Source: Ligustrum vulgare (Eukaryota; Streptophyta; Magnoliopsida; Lamiales; Oleaceae). From it: a stretch of 64,000 nucleotides of DNA. Where the stretch lies: positions 67,290,602 to 67,354,601 of the forward strand of contig OY743172.1 of the NCBI GenBank assembly GCA_963555705.1. The letters run 5' to 3'. Below, piece by piece: positions 1-10,024 of this stretch. A program made the position numbers and the translations under genes. Position 1 is the first letter of the stretch, and each line of letters opens with the position of its first letter. The notes under the pieces are model-generated. The model ran no database searches, was not told the origin of the DNA, and saw only the letters and a list, made by a program, of their open reading frames with translations.

Positions 1-719
1 TCCAGTTGATCGACGGGGGTAACATGTAAGAGCGATAAGTCAGAGGATATAATTATTGGTTATTGCTTCAGTAATTACAATTTTACTAAGAGTGCAATCT
101 CGTTCTTTTAGTGGAATAGAACGTGATTAATAAATTATTTTGATTGGTCAAGAGTTGACTGGATCAGAATTAATTTATTGGAGCTTAGTTTAATTGGGTC
201 CGATCAGGTTCCCTTGGTGGCTTCAATAAAACAGGCATATACAGGCTTATAACTTGTATTGGGCCGTGCAGAAATGGGCCTGGGTTATAGTATTAGGGTT
301 GGTAGGGTTTTAGAGGGTAAAGAAGTTATAAATAGTCTTCTAAGACTATTTTTCTTAACCTAATACACGTGTGGGCGGGACACACACTAAAGTGTGAAGT
401 GTGTGTTTTGTTCTCTTGATAAAACCCTAACCCTAGTGTAACCAAAAGGCCAGAGAAAAGTGACTACACACTTGCATAGCCTCTGTTGGAGAACACCAAG
501 GAAAACTTGAAGGTTTGGAGATTGGTGGAATCAAGATCTACACAGATAATTGTCAAAGCACGCTACAAGGGTAACGATTGCTAAATTATTATTTGTTCAA
601 AATTATTTGATCTAGTCAAATACATAAAACGGCGAATTCCTATTATGGGATGATCCAAATCATAAGAAACTAATTTTTGTGATTAGATATCACGTTGCGT
701 CAATATTTTTTTTCCAACA
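1..719 (+). repeat. 5' LTR of the Copia element (partial)
   Basis: This is the 3' 719 bp of the LTR, identical to 7546-8264 except one C/T difference at 465. It ends CCAACA, the inverse of the TGTTGG that opens the right LTR at 6827. It includes the putative transcription start region and U5. The missing 719 bp lie upstream of the window. Confidence 0.95.
327..371 (+). promoter_or_regulatory. LTR core promoter: TATA box plus G-box
   Basis: TATAAATA at 327-334 is followed about 32 bp downstream by the palindromic G-box CACGTG at 366-371, close to where transcription should start. A telo-box-like AAACCCTAACCCT follows at 422-434. The same arrangement recurs in the right LTR at 7872-7879 and 7911-7916. 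TATA boxes and G-boxes are known plant promoter elements; their use here is inferred. Confidence 0.6.
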
Positions 720-720
720 A

Positions 721-732
721 TGGTATCAGAGC
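721..732 (+). other. Primer binding site, initiator tRNA-Met type
   Basis: TGGTATCAGAGC starts two bases after the LTR end at 719. This is the standard plant Copia primer site complementary to the 3' end of initiator tRNA-Met. Confidence 0.93.
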
Positions 733-2692
733 GAGGTTTTTGATACTGTTTTATGTATTTAGGGTTAAATAATTTTGTTATGCATGTGTTAGTGGAGCGG
801 TGTAGATTTTATGTGATTTGATCTGTTATTGGTTGAATGATATTTTAATGAACTGATTTATGGCCTTAGATTGTTTGTTGTAAATTATGTATTTGTTTTA
901 TCGAGTCATGTAACAAAAGGGGTGGATTACGACTCCATGTTTCCCTTTTGATTTTGATTTATTGTAAAATAGAATTAGAAATTAGTTTTGCAATTATATC
1001 TTGTTGTAATCAAAAGTATGAAGACCGAATCTGTGACAGCTAGAACATGGAGGACCAGGTAATTCAATTTCAGATTGAGGGACTATTGCTGCAAAATTCG
1101 GATGACCTCTGTTGCAATTTCAAAATAAGGATTTGACTTCACCATCTTCAACACTTCAAGGACTTGGCTTGCAATTACTGGAAATCCACCATGAACGGCA
1201 TGCAGGCAGTCGGCGGGACTCGTGGGTGCTACCAATGTGCTCGGCGGTCAATGGTGACGCTTTTGGCGTTGCTATTTTGGCTCGATCGTGACGGTAGTGG
1301 AACCCACATATCACGCTGCACACGGTCGACAGCGCCTGTAGGTGATGCCGCTGCGATGGGTGGTTGATCGCGGCGCCTTTGGCGTCGTGATCTCACCTGG
1401 ATCGCGACGGCAGCAGAACCCGCTGCCTGTGCAGCGCCGCGGAAGATGGGGCAGCACCACCGTGGTGCTGCCGCTGCTGCCATTGGTGGTCTATTCCACC
1501 TGTTGGCGATTTCATTTCGGAAAATAATTCCAAGCATTTTCCGGCGATGGCATCTCAGAAGGCAGGGGCTGAAATCGCGGCGGCTGGAATCGAGGCAGCT
1601 GGAATTTTGAGTTCTCCATTGGTAGGTTACACAGCATGCAGGAAGAGAGGACTATTTATTTGGGCTGTAATTTAAGTTGGGCCTTGCTTTCTTCTTGGGC
1701 CGGCCGGTTGGACTGAATTAAAAATTGCAGATTGGACCATTTTGAAGTTGGGCCAGATAATTATTATTTGAAGAGTTCTAGTAATGGACTGGACACTTGC
1801 AAATGGAAATTGAAGAATTGGGCCGGGCTGTGGCTCAATGTAATCTTTAATTAATTTGTAATTTTGTGTCTAGGTTTTGGCCATAAATCATGTTCTAGTT
1901 TATTTTATTATTGCATTTATTTATTACTTTAATTAAATTGTGGATGAATGTCATTTGATAACATGTCATGTAGATCGCATTAACACCGCTCTAGGAACTA
2001 TACTGTCATGCATAGTTTTATATTTTATTTTCTTTTCTAAATGTTAGATTAGAAAATAATTTTGATAATTATTAAATTGATTTTAAAAGTTAAAATTGAT
2101 TATTTAATTATTAAATGAAAACCCAATAGTTTAAAAATATTAAGTGAGTGAGGGTGCAAATTTTTGAACCCACGGCCTCCCTTATTAGCCCATTAGTAAA
2201 AATTTGTGCATGCCTCGTGCTAATTTATTTAGTCTCCCTATAGGAGGGCTGCACTGTTTTGGTTACTGGTTTGGGCCCAATTAGGTGATAATTTATTTAA
2301 GTTTGAATTAATCATGATTACCCTATAGGTAACGTAATTAATTTGGTACTTGAAAAATTATCAATATAAGGGTTGAACACTTAAATCAAAGGCATCGTGG
2401 GGACTTCCTATAGAATATCCAAACGATGTCAATGATGGCCAAATTTTAACGACAATAAAATTAATATTGCATGAGATGCTAGATATATTAATTTTAATGG
2501 GAGGGTCTCAACCTAGCCATAAATCTCATTTATTTCTCCTATAGAGAAATGTGTTTAAGATTTTGGGGTTTTAGGATGTCGTCATATTATAGTAGTTTTT
2601 GGTCTACTTGTGCATAAATTTATATTCATGCATCATATATGAAATCATTGAATGCATAGCTCATTTATTTTATTTTATTTTATTTCAGAAAA
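733..2692 (+). other. Long untranslated leader of the Copia element
   Basis: About 2 kb lies between the PBS and the gag ATG with no convincing coding sequence. Most is AT-rich, but about 1160-1640 is sharply GC-rich and opens short ORFs on both strands (1164-1367 and 1342-1527 plus, 1229-1537 minus) that match nothing I recognise. Within it, blocks near 1245-1310 and 1363-1430 look like a diverged duplication, sharing a TTTGGCGT core followed by a GATCG(T/C)GACGG core. The composition suggests captured or duplicated sequence. Confidence 0.6.
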
Positions 2693-3952
2693 ATGTCTGG
2701 AAATTCACTGTCCATTATCTTAACTAAAAATCAACTGGTTGGAGAAAATTTCATTGATTGGAAACGTAATTTTATGATTGTTCTCACCGCCGAGAAGCAT
2801 AAATTTGTGCTAACTGAACCCCGTCCCAATGCACCGACTCGGACTTCCACACCCGAACAGAAGGCCGCATATGAGAAGTGGATCCATTCTGATGAGATGG
2901 CCCGCTGCTACATTTTGGGTTCTATCTCAAATGTGTTGCAGCAGAAACATCAGAATATGGAAACTGCTGCTCTGGTTATGGAGAGCCTTCAGCAAATGTT
3001 CGAACATCAAGGTCGTCAGGCCCGTCAGGCTGCTATTAGGTCCATTATGAACATGCGCATGAAACCTGGTACACCCGTTAGAGATCATATGCTTGCATTG
3101 ATTGGTCAGTTTAACGTGGCTGAGGTTTTGGGGGCTGAAATCAATTCGGAGACGCAGGTTGACATGGCTTTGGAGACTCTCCCAGAGATGTTCTCTCAGT
3201 TCAAAGTTAGCTATAACATGAACAAGCTGGATATGTCACTGACCGAGTTGATGCATGAGCTTCAAAATGCTGAGACTGTTCTTAAGACCAGGGCCAATGA
3301 TGTGCTGGCTGTTGCTTCTGCTGGGCCATCCTCTTCCAAGCCGAAAGGGAAAGGAGGCAACAAGAGGACGAAGTCTAACAAGAAGGGACCACAGCAGCAG
3401 GTCAAGAAAGCAAAGACAGAAGGCAAGCCAAAGGGGAAATGCTTTCATTGTGGACAGAAAGGTCACTGGAAGAGGAACTGCCAGGGATACCTAGCTTCCA
3501 AAAGGCAAGGTAATGGTGAGTTATCTTATATTGAGTCTTGTTTAGTGGTTGATTCTACATATACTTGGATAGTAGATTCTGGAGCCACTAATCATGTTTG
3601 CAATTCATTGCAGGGGTTCCAAGTAACCAAGCAACTCAGTGAAGGGGAGCATACTTTAAGGGTTGGCACAGGAGCAGTGGTTTCTGCCAGAGCTGTTGGA
3701 GTAGTTTATCTTTATTTTAATAATAAACATTTGGTTTTGAATAATTGTTATTATGTTCCGGATATTACCCGAAATTTGATTTCGGTTGCATTACTTTTTA
3801 AACATGGTTATTCTGTTTATTTCACTTGTCTGATGGTGAAAATTGTTATGAATAAAGTTTTAATTTGTGAGGGACATATGCTTAACAATTTGTATACTTT
3901 GAAACCTGCCGATAGCTCTCTATATCACATTGCATCTAACAAACGCATTTAG
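2693..3952 (+). CDS. Copia gag-protease, N-terminal part of interrupted gag-pol
   Basis: A 419-residue ORF starts at the first ATG after the leader, just downstream of a TTTCAG. Residues 1-230 form the Gag capsid-like region. A lysine-rich stretch (about 214-247) leads to a CCHC zinc knuckle at 250-263 (C250, C253, H258, C263) that packages RNA. The aspartic protease follows with its catalytic D-S-G motif at 295-297. The ORF ends at TAG 3950-3952, before the integrase, where Copia elements normally read on in the same frame. The pol ORF at 4262 is in the same frame, so this stop is an interruption rather than a frameshift boundary. The sequence after TAG does not match the CARYYA readthrough context known from plant viruses. 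Confidence 0.93.
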   Translation: MSGNSLSIILTKNQLVGENFIDWKRNFMIVLTAEKHKFVLTEPRPNAPTRTSTPEQKAAYEKWIHSDEMARCYILGSISNVLQQKHQNMETAALVMESLQQMFEHQGRQARQAAIRSIMNMRMKPGTPVRDHMLALIGQFNVAEVLGAEINSETQVDMALETLPEMFSQFKVSYNMNKLDMSLTELMHELQNAETVLKTRANDVLAVASAGPSSSKPKGKGGNKRTKSNKKGPQQQVKKAKTEGKPKGKCFHCGQKGHWKRNCQGYLASKRQGNGELSYIESCLVVDSTYTWIVDSGATNHVCNSLQGFQVTKQLSEGEHTLRVGTGAVVSARAVGVVYLYFNNKHLVLNNCYYVPDITRNLISVALLFKHGYSVYFTCLMVKIVMNKVLICEGHMLNNLYTLKPADSSLYHIASNKRI

Positions 3953-4261
3953 TTATCTCCTACTAATGAGACTTATTTATGGCACCTGAGACTTGGTCAT
4001 GTTAACCTAAATAGGATTCAAAGACTTGTAAGGGATGGTCTTTTGAGTGACTTAAAAGTGGAATCCCTACCAATTTGTGAATCCTGTCTGGAAGGAAAAA
4101 TGACCAAGAGACCTTTTACTTCAAAGGGGTATAGGGCCAAAGAAGTCTTCGAATTAGTACACTCTGATGTATGTGGACCCATTAATGTCTAAGCTAGAGG
4201 TGGGTATGAGTACTTCGTCACCTTCACTGATGATTACTCTAGATATGGTTATGTTTACCTA
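3953..4261 (+). pseudogene. GAG-pre-integrase and integrase start, broken by a second stop
   Basis: The frame stays open after the TAG at 3950 and encodes a typical GAG-pre-integrase zinc-binding segment (H-x-x-x-x-H near WHLRLGH, then C-x-x-C in CESC), then the integrase core with its first catalytic Asp in the HSD motif. A TAA at 4190-4192 interrupts it immediately after this Asp. The frame then continues into the ORF at 4262. Frame continuity across both stops indicates simple nonsense substitutions. Confidence 0.88.
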
Positions 4262-6811
4262 ATGGCACGCAAGTCTGAAACTTTTGAAAAGTTCAAAGAA
4301 TTCAGGACTGAAGCGGAGAAGCAATTAGGTAAGAACATTAAAACACTTCGATCAGATCGAGGTGGAGAATATCTATCCCATGACTTTAGGTCATATCTAT
4401 CAGAAAATGGGATTGTATCCCAATTAAGTGCACCAGGTACTCCCCAACAGAATGGTGTATCTGAAAGGAGAAACAGGACCTTGTTGGACATGGTCAGATC
4501 AATGCTAGGCTTCTCAACTCTCACAACATCTTTTTGGGGATATGCTCTACAAACTGCAATATACTTGCTTAACATGGTTCCATCTAAATCTGTCCCTAAG
4601 ACACCCCTGGAATTGTGGAATGGGCGAAAGCCTAATCTGGCACATATACGGATATGGGGATGTCCTGCACACGTGCTTAAGGGAAAGGTGGAAAAGATGG
4701 AATCAAGATCACAAGTATGCATTTTTGTAGGATATCCAAAGGGAACAAGAGGATATTACTTCTATAGTCCTCAAGATAAGAAAGTTTTTGTGAGTACAAA
4801 TGCAACTTTCTTAGAGGACAAGTACATAGAAGAACGTGAATCAAAGAGCAAGGTTCTTTTGGAAGAGATGAAGGGAAAAGTTCCCATTTCATCAACCCCA
4901 GTAATCCGCATTGAACCTACTCAGGATGAATTCACGTCCCCACCAGTTACGGTACCTGAATTCAGTGGGAGACAAGTGGAGGTTATACCTTCCATGTCTG
5001 CTGGATCACTGACACGTAACTTGGAGGAGGAACGAGTCCCCATTGCATCACCACTTGGTATTGAAATTGGAAACGAGGGACTTGATACCAGAGAGCCGGT
5101 GGTAGAACAAATACAAATTCCAATCAACCAGGAGCCTCTTCAGCATAGACGTAGTGGGAGAGTCATTAGACCGCCCTCCAGATACTTGCTCTATGGAGAG
5201 TCTTTCGAGGCAGTCTCCACTGAACAAGAGGAGGATCCTACCTCGTATAAAGAAGCTACGGAGGATGTAGACGCTGACCATTGGAGGAGTGCCATGGACT
5301 CAGAAATGAAATCCATGTACACTAACTCTGTCTGGGATCTTGTAGATGCACCTAATGGGGTAAAACCCATAGGATGCAAATGGGTCTACAAGAGAAAAAG
5401 AGGGGTAGATGGAAAGGTAGAGACCTTTAAAGCTAGACTGGTCGCGAAGGGTTTCACCCAAAGAGAAGGTATCGATTATGAGGAAACCTTCTCACCTGTG
5501 GCCATGCTTAAGTCTATTCGGATCCTCTTATCCATTGCAGCTCATTTTGATTATGAGGTGTGGCAAATGGACGTCAAGACAGCATTCCTAAATGGAAATC
5601 TTGACGAAAGCATTTATATGATGCAACCAGATGGTTATATCCAAAAGGGTCAAGAGCATAAAGTATGCAAACTGCGTAGGTCTATTTATGGGCTTAAGCA
5701 GGCATCTAGGTCCTGGAATATCAGATTTGATCAAGCTGTAAAAGGTTATGGTTTTGATCAGAATCTTGATGAACCTTGTGTTTATAAGAAAATTAAAGAC
5801 AACAAGGTAATTTTTCTCATACTGTATGTAGATGACATCCTGCTCATTGGGAATGATGTAGGAGCATTAACATCAGTTAAAAACTGGTTGGCGCAACAGT
5901 TTGATATGAAGGACTTGGGAGAAGCCAATTATGTTCTAGGAATCCAGATCCTTCGGGATAGGAAGAACAGGAGAATTGCGCTATCTCAAGCTTCATATAT
6001 AGACAAGATTGTGGTGAGGTTCGCTATGCAAAATTCCAAGAAAGGTCAAATGCCTTTCAGACATGGAATTCACTTGTCACGGGAGCATTGTCCTAAGACT
6101 CCTAGTGAAATGGAACACATGAAACAGGTTCCTTATGCTTCGGCTGTAGGAAGTCTCATGTATGCTATGCTATGTACTCGCCCAGATATATGTTATGCTG
6201 TTGGAATTGTCAGTAGATATCAGTCAAATCCTGGACCAGAGCATTGGACTGCTGTAAAGCATATACTCAAGTATCTTCGCAGAACTCGAGATTATATGCT
6301 GGTTTACTCAGCTCCAGATTTGGTGCCAACGGGTTACACTGATTCTGATTTTCAAGCTGATAAGGACTCCCGAAAATCCACATCTGGATCAGTGTTCACA
6401 CTGGGTGGTGGTGCCGTTGTTTGGAGGAGTATCAAGCAATCATGCATTGCTGATTCCACCATGGAGGCAGAATATGTGGCAGCTTGTGAAGCAGCCAAAG
6501 AGGCAGTATGGTTGAAGAAATTCTTACAGGACCTTGAGGTGGTTCCATCTGCATCTCAGGCCATTACTCTATACTGTGATAACAGTGGAGCAGTGGCGAA
6601 TGCAAAAGAGCCCCGCAGCCATCAGCGTGGAAAACACATTGAGCGTAAATACCACTTGGTTAGAGAAATCGTTCAACGAGGAGATGTGACAGTGTGCAAG
6701 ATAGCATCAGCAGAAAATCTTGCAGACCCTTTTACCAAAAGCTTACCAGCTAAAAGTTTTGAGGGTCATATTGAAAATATGGGTGTACTTAACATGTCTC
6801 ATTTACTCTAG
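4262..6811 (+). CDS. Copia pol: integrase, reverse transcriptase, RNase H
   Basis: An 849-residue open frame. The first ATG at 4262 is probably internal to the ancestral polyprotein. The integrase carries the second catalytic Asp at D32 (RSDRGGEY) and the Glu at E68 (NGVSERRN), the 35-residue spacing of the DD35E family. The reverse transcriptase has its catalytic YVDD at 522-525. RNase H begins near 690 (YTDSD, D694) and includes the MEAEY motif. The frame ends TAG at 6809-6811, just before the polypurine tract, as expected. All catalytic residues visible in this segment are intact; only the first integrase Asp lies upstream, behind the stops. Confidence 0.95.
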   Translation: MARKSETFEKFKEFRTEAEKQLGKNIKTLRSDRGGEYLSHDFRSYLSENGIVSQLSAPGTPQQNGVSERRNRTLLDMVRSMLGFSTLTTSFWGYALQTAIYLLNMVPSKSVPKTPLELWNGRKPNLAHIRIWGCPAHVLKGKVEKMESRSQVCIFVGYPKGTRGYYFYSPQDKKVFVSTNATFLEDKYIEERESKSKVLLEEMKGKVPISSTPVIRIEPTQDEFTSPPVTVPEFSGRQVEVIPSMSAGSLTRNLEEERVPIASPLGIEIGNEGLDTREPVVEQIQIPINQEPLQHRRSGRVIRPPSRYLLYGESFEAVSTEQEEDPTSYKEATEDVDADHWRSAMDSEMKSMYTNSVWDLVDAPNGVKPIGCKWVYKRKRGVDGKVETFKARLVAKGFTQREGIDYEETFSPVAMLKSIRILLSIAAHFDYEVWQMDVKTAFLNGNLDESIYMMQPDGYIQKGQEHKVCKLRRSIYGLKQASRSWNIRFDQAVKGYGFDQNLDEPCVYKKIKDNKVIFLILYVDDILLIGNDVGALTSVKNWLAQQFDMKDLGEANYVLGIQILRDRKNRRIALSQASYIDKIVVRFAMQNSKKGQMPFRHGIHLSREHCPKTPSEMEHMKQVPYASAVGSLMYAMLCTRPDICYAVGIVSRYQSNPGPEHWTAVKHILKYLRRTRDYMLVYSAPDLVPTGYTDSDFQADKDSRKSTSGSVFTLGGGAVVWRSIKQSCIADSTMEAEYVAACEAAKEAVWLKKFLQDLEVVPSASQAITLYCDNSGAVANAKEPRSHQRGKHIERKYHLVREIVQRGDVTVCKIASAENLADPFTKSLPAKSFEGHIENMGVLNMSHLL

Positions 6812-6826
6812 GGCAAGTGGGAGAAT
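6812..6826 (+). other. Polypurine tract
   Basis: A purine-rich GGCAAGTGGGAGAAT directly abuts the right LTR start TGTTGG at 6827. It primes plus-strand DNA synthesis in LTR elements. Confidence 0.85.
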
Positions 6827-8264
6827 TGTTGGAAAGTGTATGCCCGTCGAGTTAATTTATTTGTACTCGTGACGTTTTTGGAATAAAATATTATCTTATA
6901 TATTTGATTATATTATTTTGAGCTTGCATTAATCCATAGATCGATTCGATATTACTAATTGAGTGTTTAAGTTGTTAAACACAGAAAGATTCAATTTGTA
7001 ATTCGATCTAAAATTATTGTTCACGATCAGTAAAATAAATATGGATAATTTATTTTTGATCGTCTCGATTTCATTAAAATCTATCTTTGATTTTGAAAAT
7101 AAAATTGAGAGTACATTTGATATGTATTGAACGGGACCACGTGAAATTAATTTGTGACATTGACCGTGCAAATTTAATTTCACTTGACTATCGTACATGG
7201 AACCTTAATCCTAATCGGATAATGAACTTCGATTACTAACTTGAAGTTCTTTGAGGTATCAATGGGTGAGATCAAATTGTTGGTCAATATCTCGATACTT
7301 TGGGAATTAAAGTAAAATAACGAGGAACATATATTCGTATTATGGAATCCGTCACCATTAGGTATGATCATGATCTCACTGGTTCTTCTAATGGACAGTT
7401 AAATCTGAGCTCAGTAATTCGACAATGATTGTTGGATTTTATGATGTGATGTGATCACATAGAACTGTCAGATAGAAGATGGGAGTCGAGAATTTATGAA
7501 TATTCAGATAAGGGTATTTTGGTCGTTTAACCTTACTTCGAATATTCCAGTTGATCGACGGGGGTAACATGTAAGAGCGATAAGTCAGAGGATATAATTA
7601 TTGGTTATTGCTTCAGTAATTACAATTTTACTAAGAGTGCAATCTCGTTCTTTTAGTGGAATAGAACGTGATTAATAAATTATTTTGATTGGTCAAGAGT
7701 TGACTGGATCAGAATTAATTTATTGGAGCTTAGTTTAATTGGGTCCGATCAGGTTCCCTTGGTGGCTTCAATAAAACAGGCATATACAGGCTTATAACTT
7801 GTATTGGGCCGTGCAGAAATGGGCCTGGGTTATAGTATTAGGGTTGGTAGGGTTTTAGAGGGTAAAGAAGTTATAAATAGTCTTCTAAGACTATTTTTCT
7901 TAACCTAATACACGTGTGGGCGGGACACACACTAAAGTGTGAAGTGTGTGTTTTGTTCTCTTGATAAAACCCTAACCCTAGTGTAACCAAAAGGCCAGAG
8001 AAAAGTGACCACACACTTGCATAGCCTCTGTTGGAGAACACCAAGGAAAACTTGAAGGTTTGGAGATTGGTGGAATCAAGATCTACACAGATAATTGTCA
8101 AAGCACGCTACAAGGGTAACGATTGCTAAATTATTATTTGTTCAAAATTATTTGATCTAGTCAAATACATAAAACGGCGAATTCCTATTATGGGATGATC
8201 CAAATCATAAGAAACTAATTTTTGTGATTAGATATCACGTTGCGTCAATATTTTTTTTCCAACA
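6827..8264 (+). repeat. 3' LTR of the Copia element (complete, 1438 bp)
   Basis: It starts TGTTGG and ends CCAACA. The TATA box at 7872-7879 places U3 at about 1 kb and R-U5 at about 360 bp. The last 719 bp duplicate 1-719. Confidence 0.95.
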
Positions 8265-8618
8265 CACTTCACACTTATATAGTGATCTCTTACCTTTCTA
8301 TTTAAAGGATCAACTACTATCCTGAGTGCGCACAAGCAGGGAATATAACCCCAAGTTCAAGCGTGGAGTTTATTCCACGAGTTCTTTTACAAGCGTGGTT
8401 TCTATACCACAGATTTCAAGTAGGGAGACGACATCCTTGAAATTATTTAACAAGCATAAGCGTATCGTGATCCATATCGTGATTTAATTACTGGACTCCG
8501 TGGCACGTATATCAAGTTAAGCACCATAGACGTATTAAAAAGTGGGATTGAGTATGACTGTAATATCATGTAAGAAAATCATTTCCATGTCATGCATAAG
8601 GAAATAACTTTAATAACT
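8265..8618. other. Spacer, no gene seen
   Basis: AT-rich sequence after the LTR with short inverted motifs (for example GTGGAGTTTATTCCAC near 8364) but no coding region or recognised repeat. Confidence 0.5.
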
Positions 8619-8626
8619 TTATAAGT

Positions 8627-9005
8627 CAGTGTTTAGAAAACCAGACCGGCCGGTTCGACCGGGAAAATCGGGAACCGGCCGAAAAACCGGTCCGGTTCAT
8701 CCCAAAAACCGGTCGGTTCAACCGGTTTTTAATCGGTTCAACCGGGAAACCGGTTGAAAATCGGGAAAAAACCGGCCGGTTCAACCGGTTTTCATTTTTT
8801 TATTATTTTTTTTGTTGTTTTAAGCTATTTTTGTGTATAATTTTATTTTCTAAATGAGTAAATATTAGTTTATTTGTAAAATAACTTGTTTTTTAGAATT
8901 TTTGTGATTTTTTAATAATTTTTTATATTTTAATTGAAACCGGTTCGACCCCGGTTGGACCTTTTGACCCTTGACCCGTTGCCTTTTCCGATTTTCTAAA
9001 CATTT
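8627..9005. mobile_element. hAT-like MITE with CCGGTT-rich arms
   Basis: The ends are inverted: TGTTTAGAAAA at 8630-8640 and TTTTCTAAACA at 8992-9002 match perfectly over 11 bp, and the left terminus reads CAGTGTTTAG as in many hAT elements. TATAAGT flanks both sides (8620-8626 and 9007-9013); an 8-bp comparison matches 7 of 8, fitting hAT 8-bp duplications. The left third is filled with GGTTCAACCGG and AACCGGTT palindromic motifs, the middle is AT-rich, and no ORF is present. Exact termini may shift by a few bases. Confidence 0.72.
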
Positions 9006-9013
9006 GTATAAGT

Positions 9014-9677
9014 GTTACATCATATAAACAAGCACAAGTGTTATATCACATAAACAAGTACAAGAGTTACTTATAATGTTCATATAACAATTATCAGGAA
9101 CAAAGGTTATAAAAATAGATAATATCTTATTAGATTACGTTAGTTAATCTTATTACCCTTTTTCAAATAAACGACAAGTCAAGAACTATTAGGTTTAGAT
9201 ATAAATTCCATTATGCTCTTATGTGTTCGGATAATCATGTAACACATTACTTAGAAGTATGCAGAATAACTTTCTAGATCATATTGTCATCTTTATTGAA
9301 TTGAGAAAAATAAGAGTTCAACACTATTCTTCATGTATCGATACAAGAAGTGTAAAAAGCATACTTCAGATTCAAGATCATTTATAAATAAATCAATCAT
9401 CTAACATTCAAAATAACATTTATTATCTTTCGTGTAACACTCATAAGTTTATTATTACTTATCTTTCTAATTGTATCATATGTGATCTAAAACATGATGT
9501 TAATCTTTTACCAGTAATATATCATTACATAATAGTAATCTTTTACAAGTAATGTATCTATGCATAATATTAATGTCAAGATAACAAGGATAATCTAGTT
9601 AATCAATGTCAAGATATTGATAATGATATAACAATTAAATAGGGAACACTTATAACGAGATCACATAGATAACATAT
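9014..9677. other. AT-rich spacer with a short tandem repeat
   Basis: No coding signal. Near 9010-9070 an imperfect unit of about 28 bp (AGTGTTA, AT-rich part, AAACAAG, ACA) is repeated about twice. Nothing else is recognised. Confidence 0.5.
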
Positions 9678-9680
9678 TAA

Positions 9681-9856
9681 GCCCTTGTTTGAGACCCATT
9701 ATTTGGGAAAAATTATGGTTTGAAATAGTATTTTTGGGAGGATGTATGGTTAAAAAATGTTCGAAAAGTCAAAAATGGTGGGCTTGACTAAAATAGATAA
9801 TTGAGATTGAGTGTTGAATAAATTTGGTTTACAAAAAATGGAGGCCAAACATTGGC
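9681..9856. mobile_element. Tourist/PIF-Harbinger-like MITE, 176 bp
   Basis: It is bounded by TAA at 9678-9680 and 9857-9859, the 3-bp duplication typical of PIF-Harbinger elements. The termini GCCCTTGTTTG and CCAAACATTGGC are imperfect inverted repeats resembling Tourist ends. There is no ORF. Confidence 0.6.
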
Positions 9857-9859
9857 TAA

Positions 9860-10024
9860 GAATGGTCAAGATCAAGTTATCATTATTCAATATTTCACAA
9901 GTGAATAAATAAATATTATCGTCACAATAATGATATAAGTATCATATTAAAGATAGACGTGGTACACTTGTAGTGAGACTATATATTTAACTTGTATCAA
10001 GTAAATAAATAACATATTCCACTC
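9860..10024. other. AT-rich spacer, no gene seen
   Basis: Short AT-rich sequence up to the breakpoint of the Tat relic. Nothing recognised. Confidence 0.4.

Larger units (their letters stand above)
1..8264 (+). mobile_element. Ty1/Copia LTR retrotransposon, 5' end cut by window start
   Basis: Order seen: 3' half of the left LTR, PBS, long leader, gag-protease, integrase-RT-RNase H, polypurine tract, full right LTR. The integrase-before-RT order defines Ty1/Copia. Base 1 corresponds to base 7546 of the right LTR, and the two copies align over 719 bp without indels; by eye they differ only at 465 (T) versus 8010 (C). That implies very recent insertion or gene conversion. The reading frame nevertheless has two nonsense codons, at 3950 and 4190, so this copy probably cannot make full-length Gag-Pol by itself. 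The left TSD lies outside the window; the base run after the right LTR is CACTT. Confidence 0.95.

Noticed and set aside
421..435. Telomere-like AAACCCTAACCCTAG
   Set aside because: Only two units within an LTR; a telo-box-like promoter motif, not an interstitial telomere.
721..732. tRNA-like sequence TGGTATCAGAGC
   Set aside because: Only the complement of a tRNA 3' end, that is a primer binding site; no cloverleaf.
1229..1537. 102-codon minus-strand ORF in the Copia leader
   Set aside because: Overlaps two plus-strand ORFs in GC-rich sequence, has no known domain, and lies in a leader.
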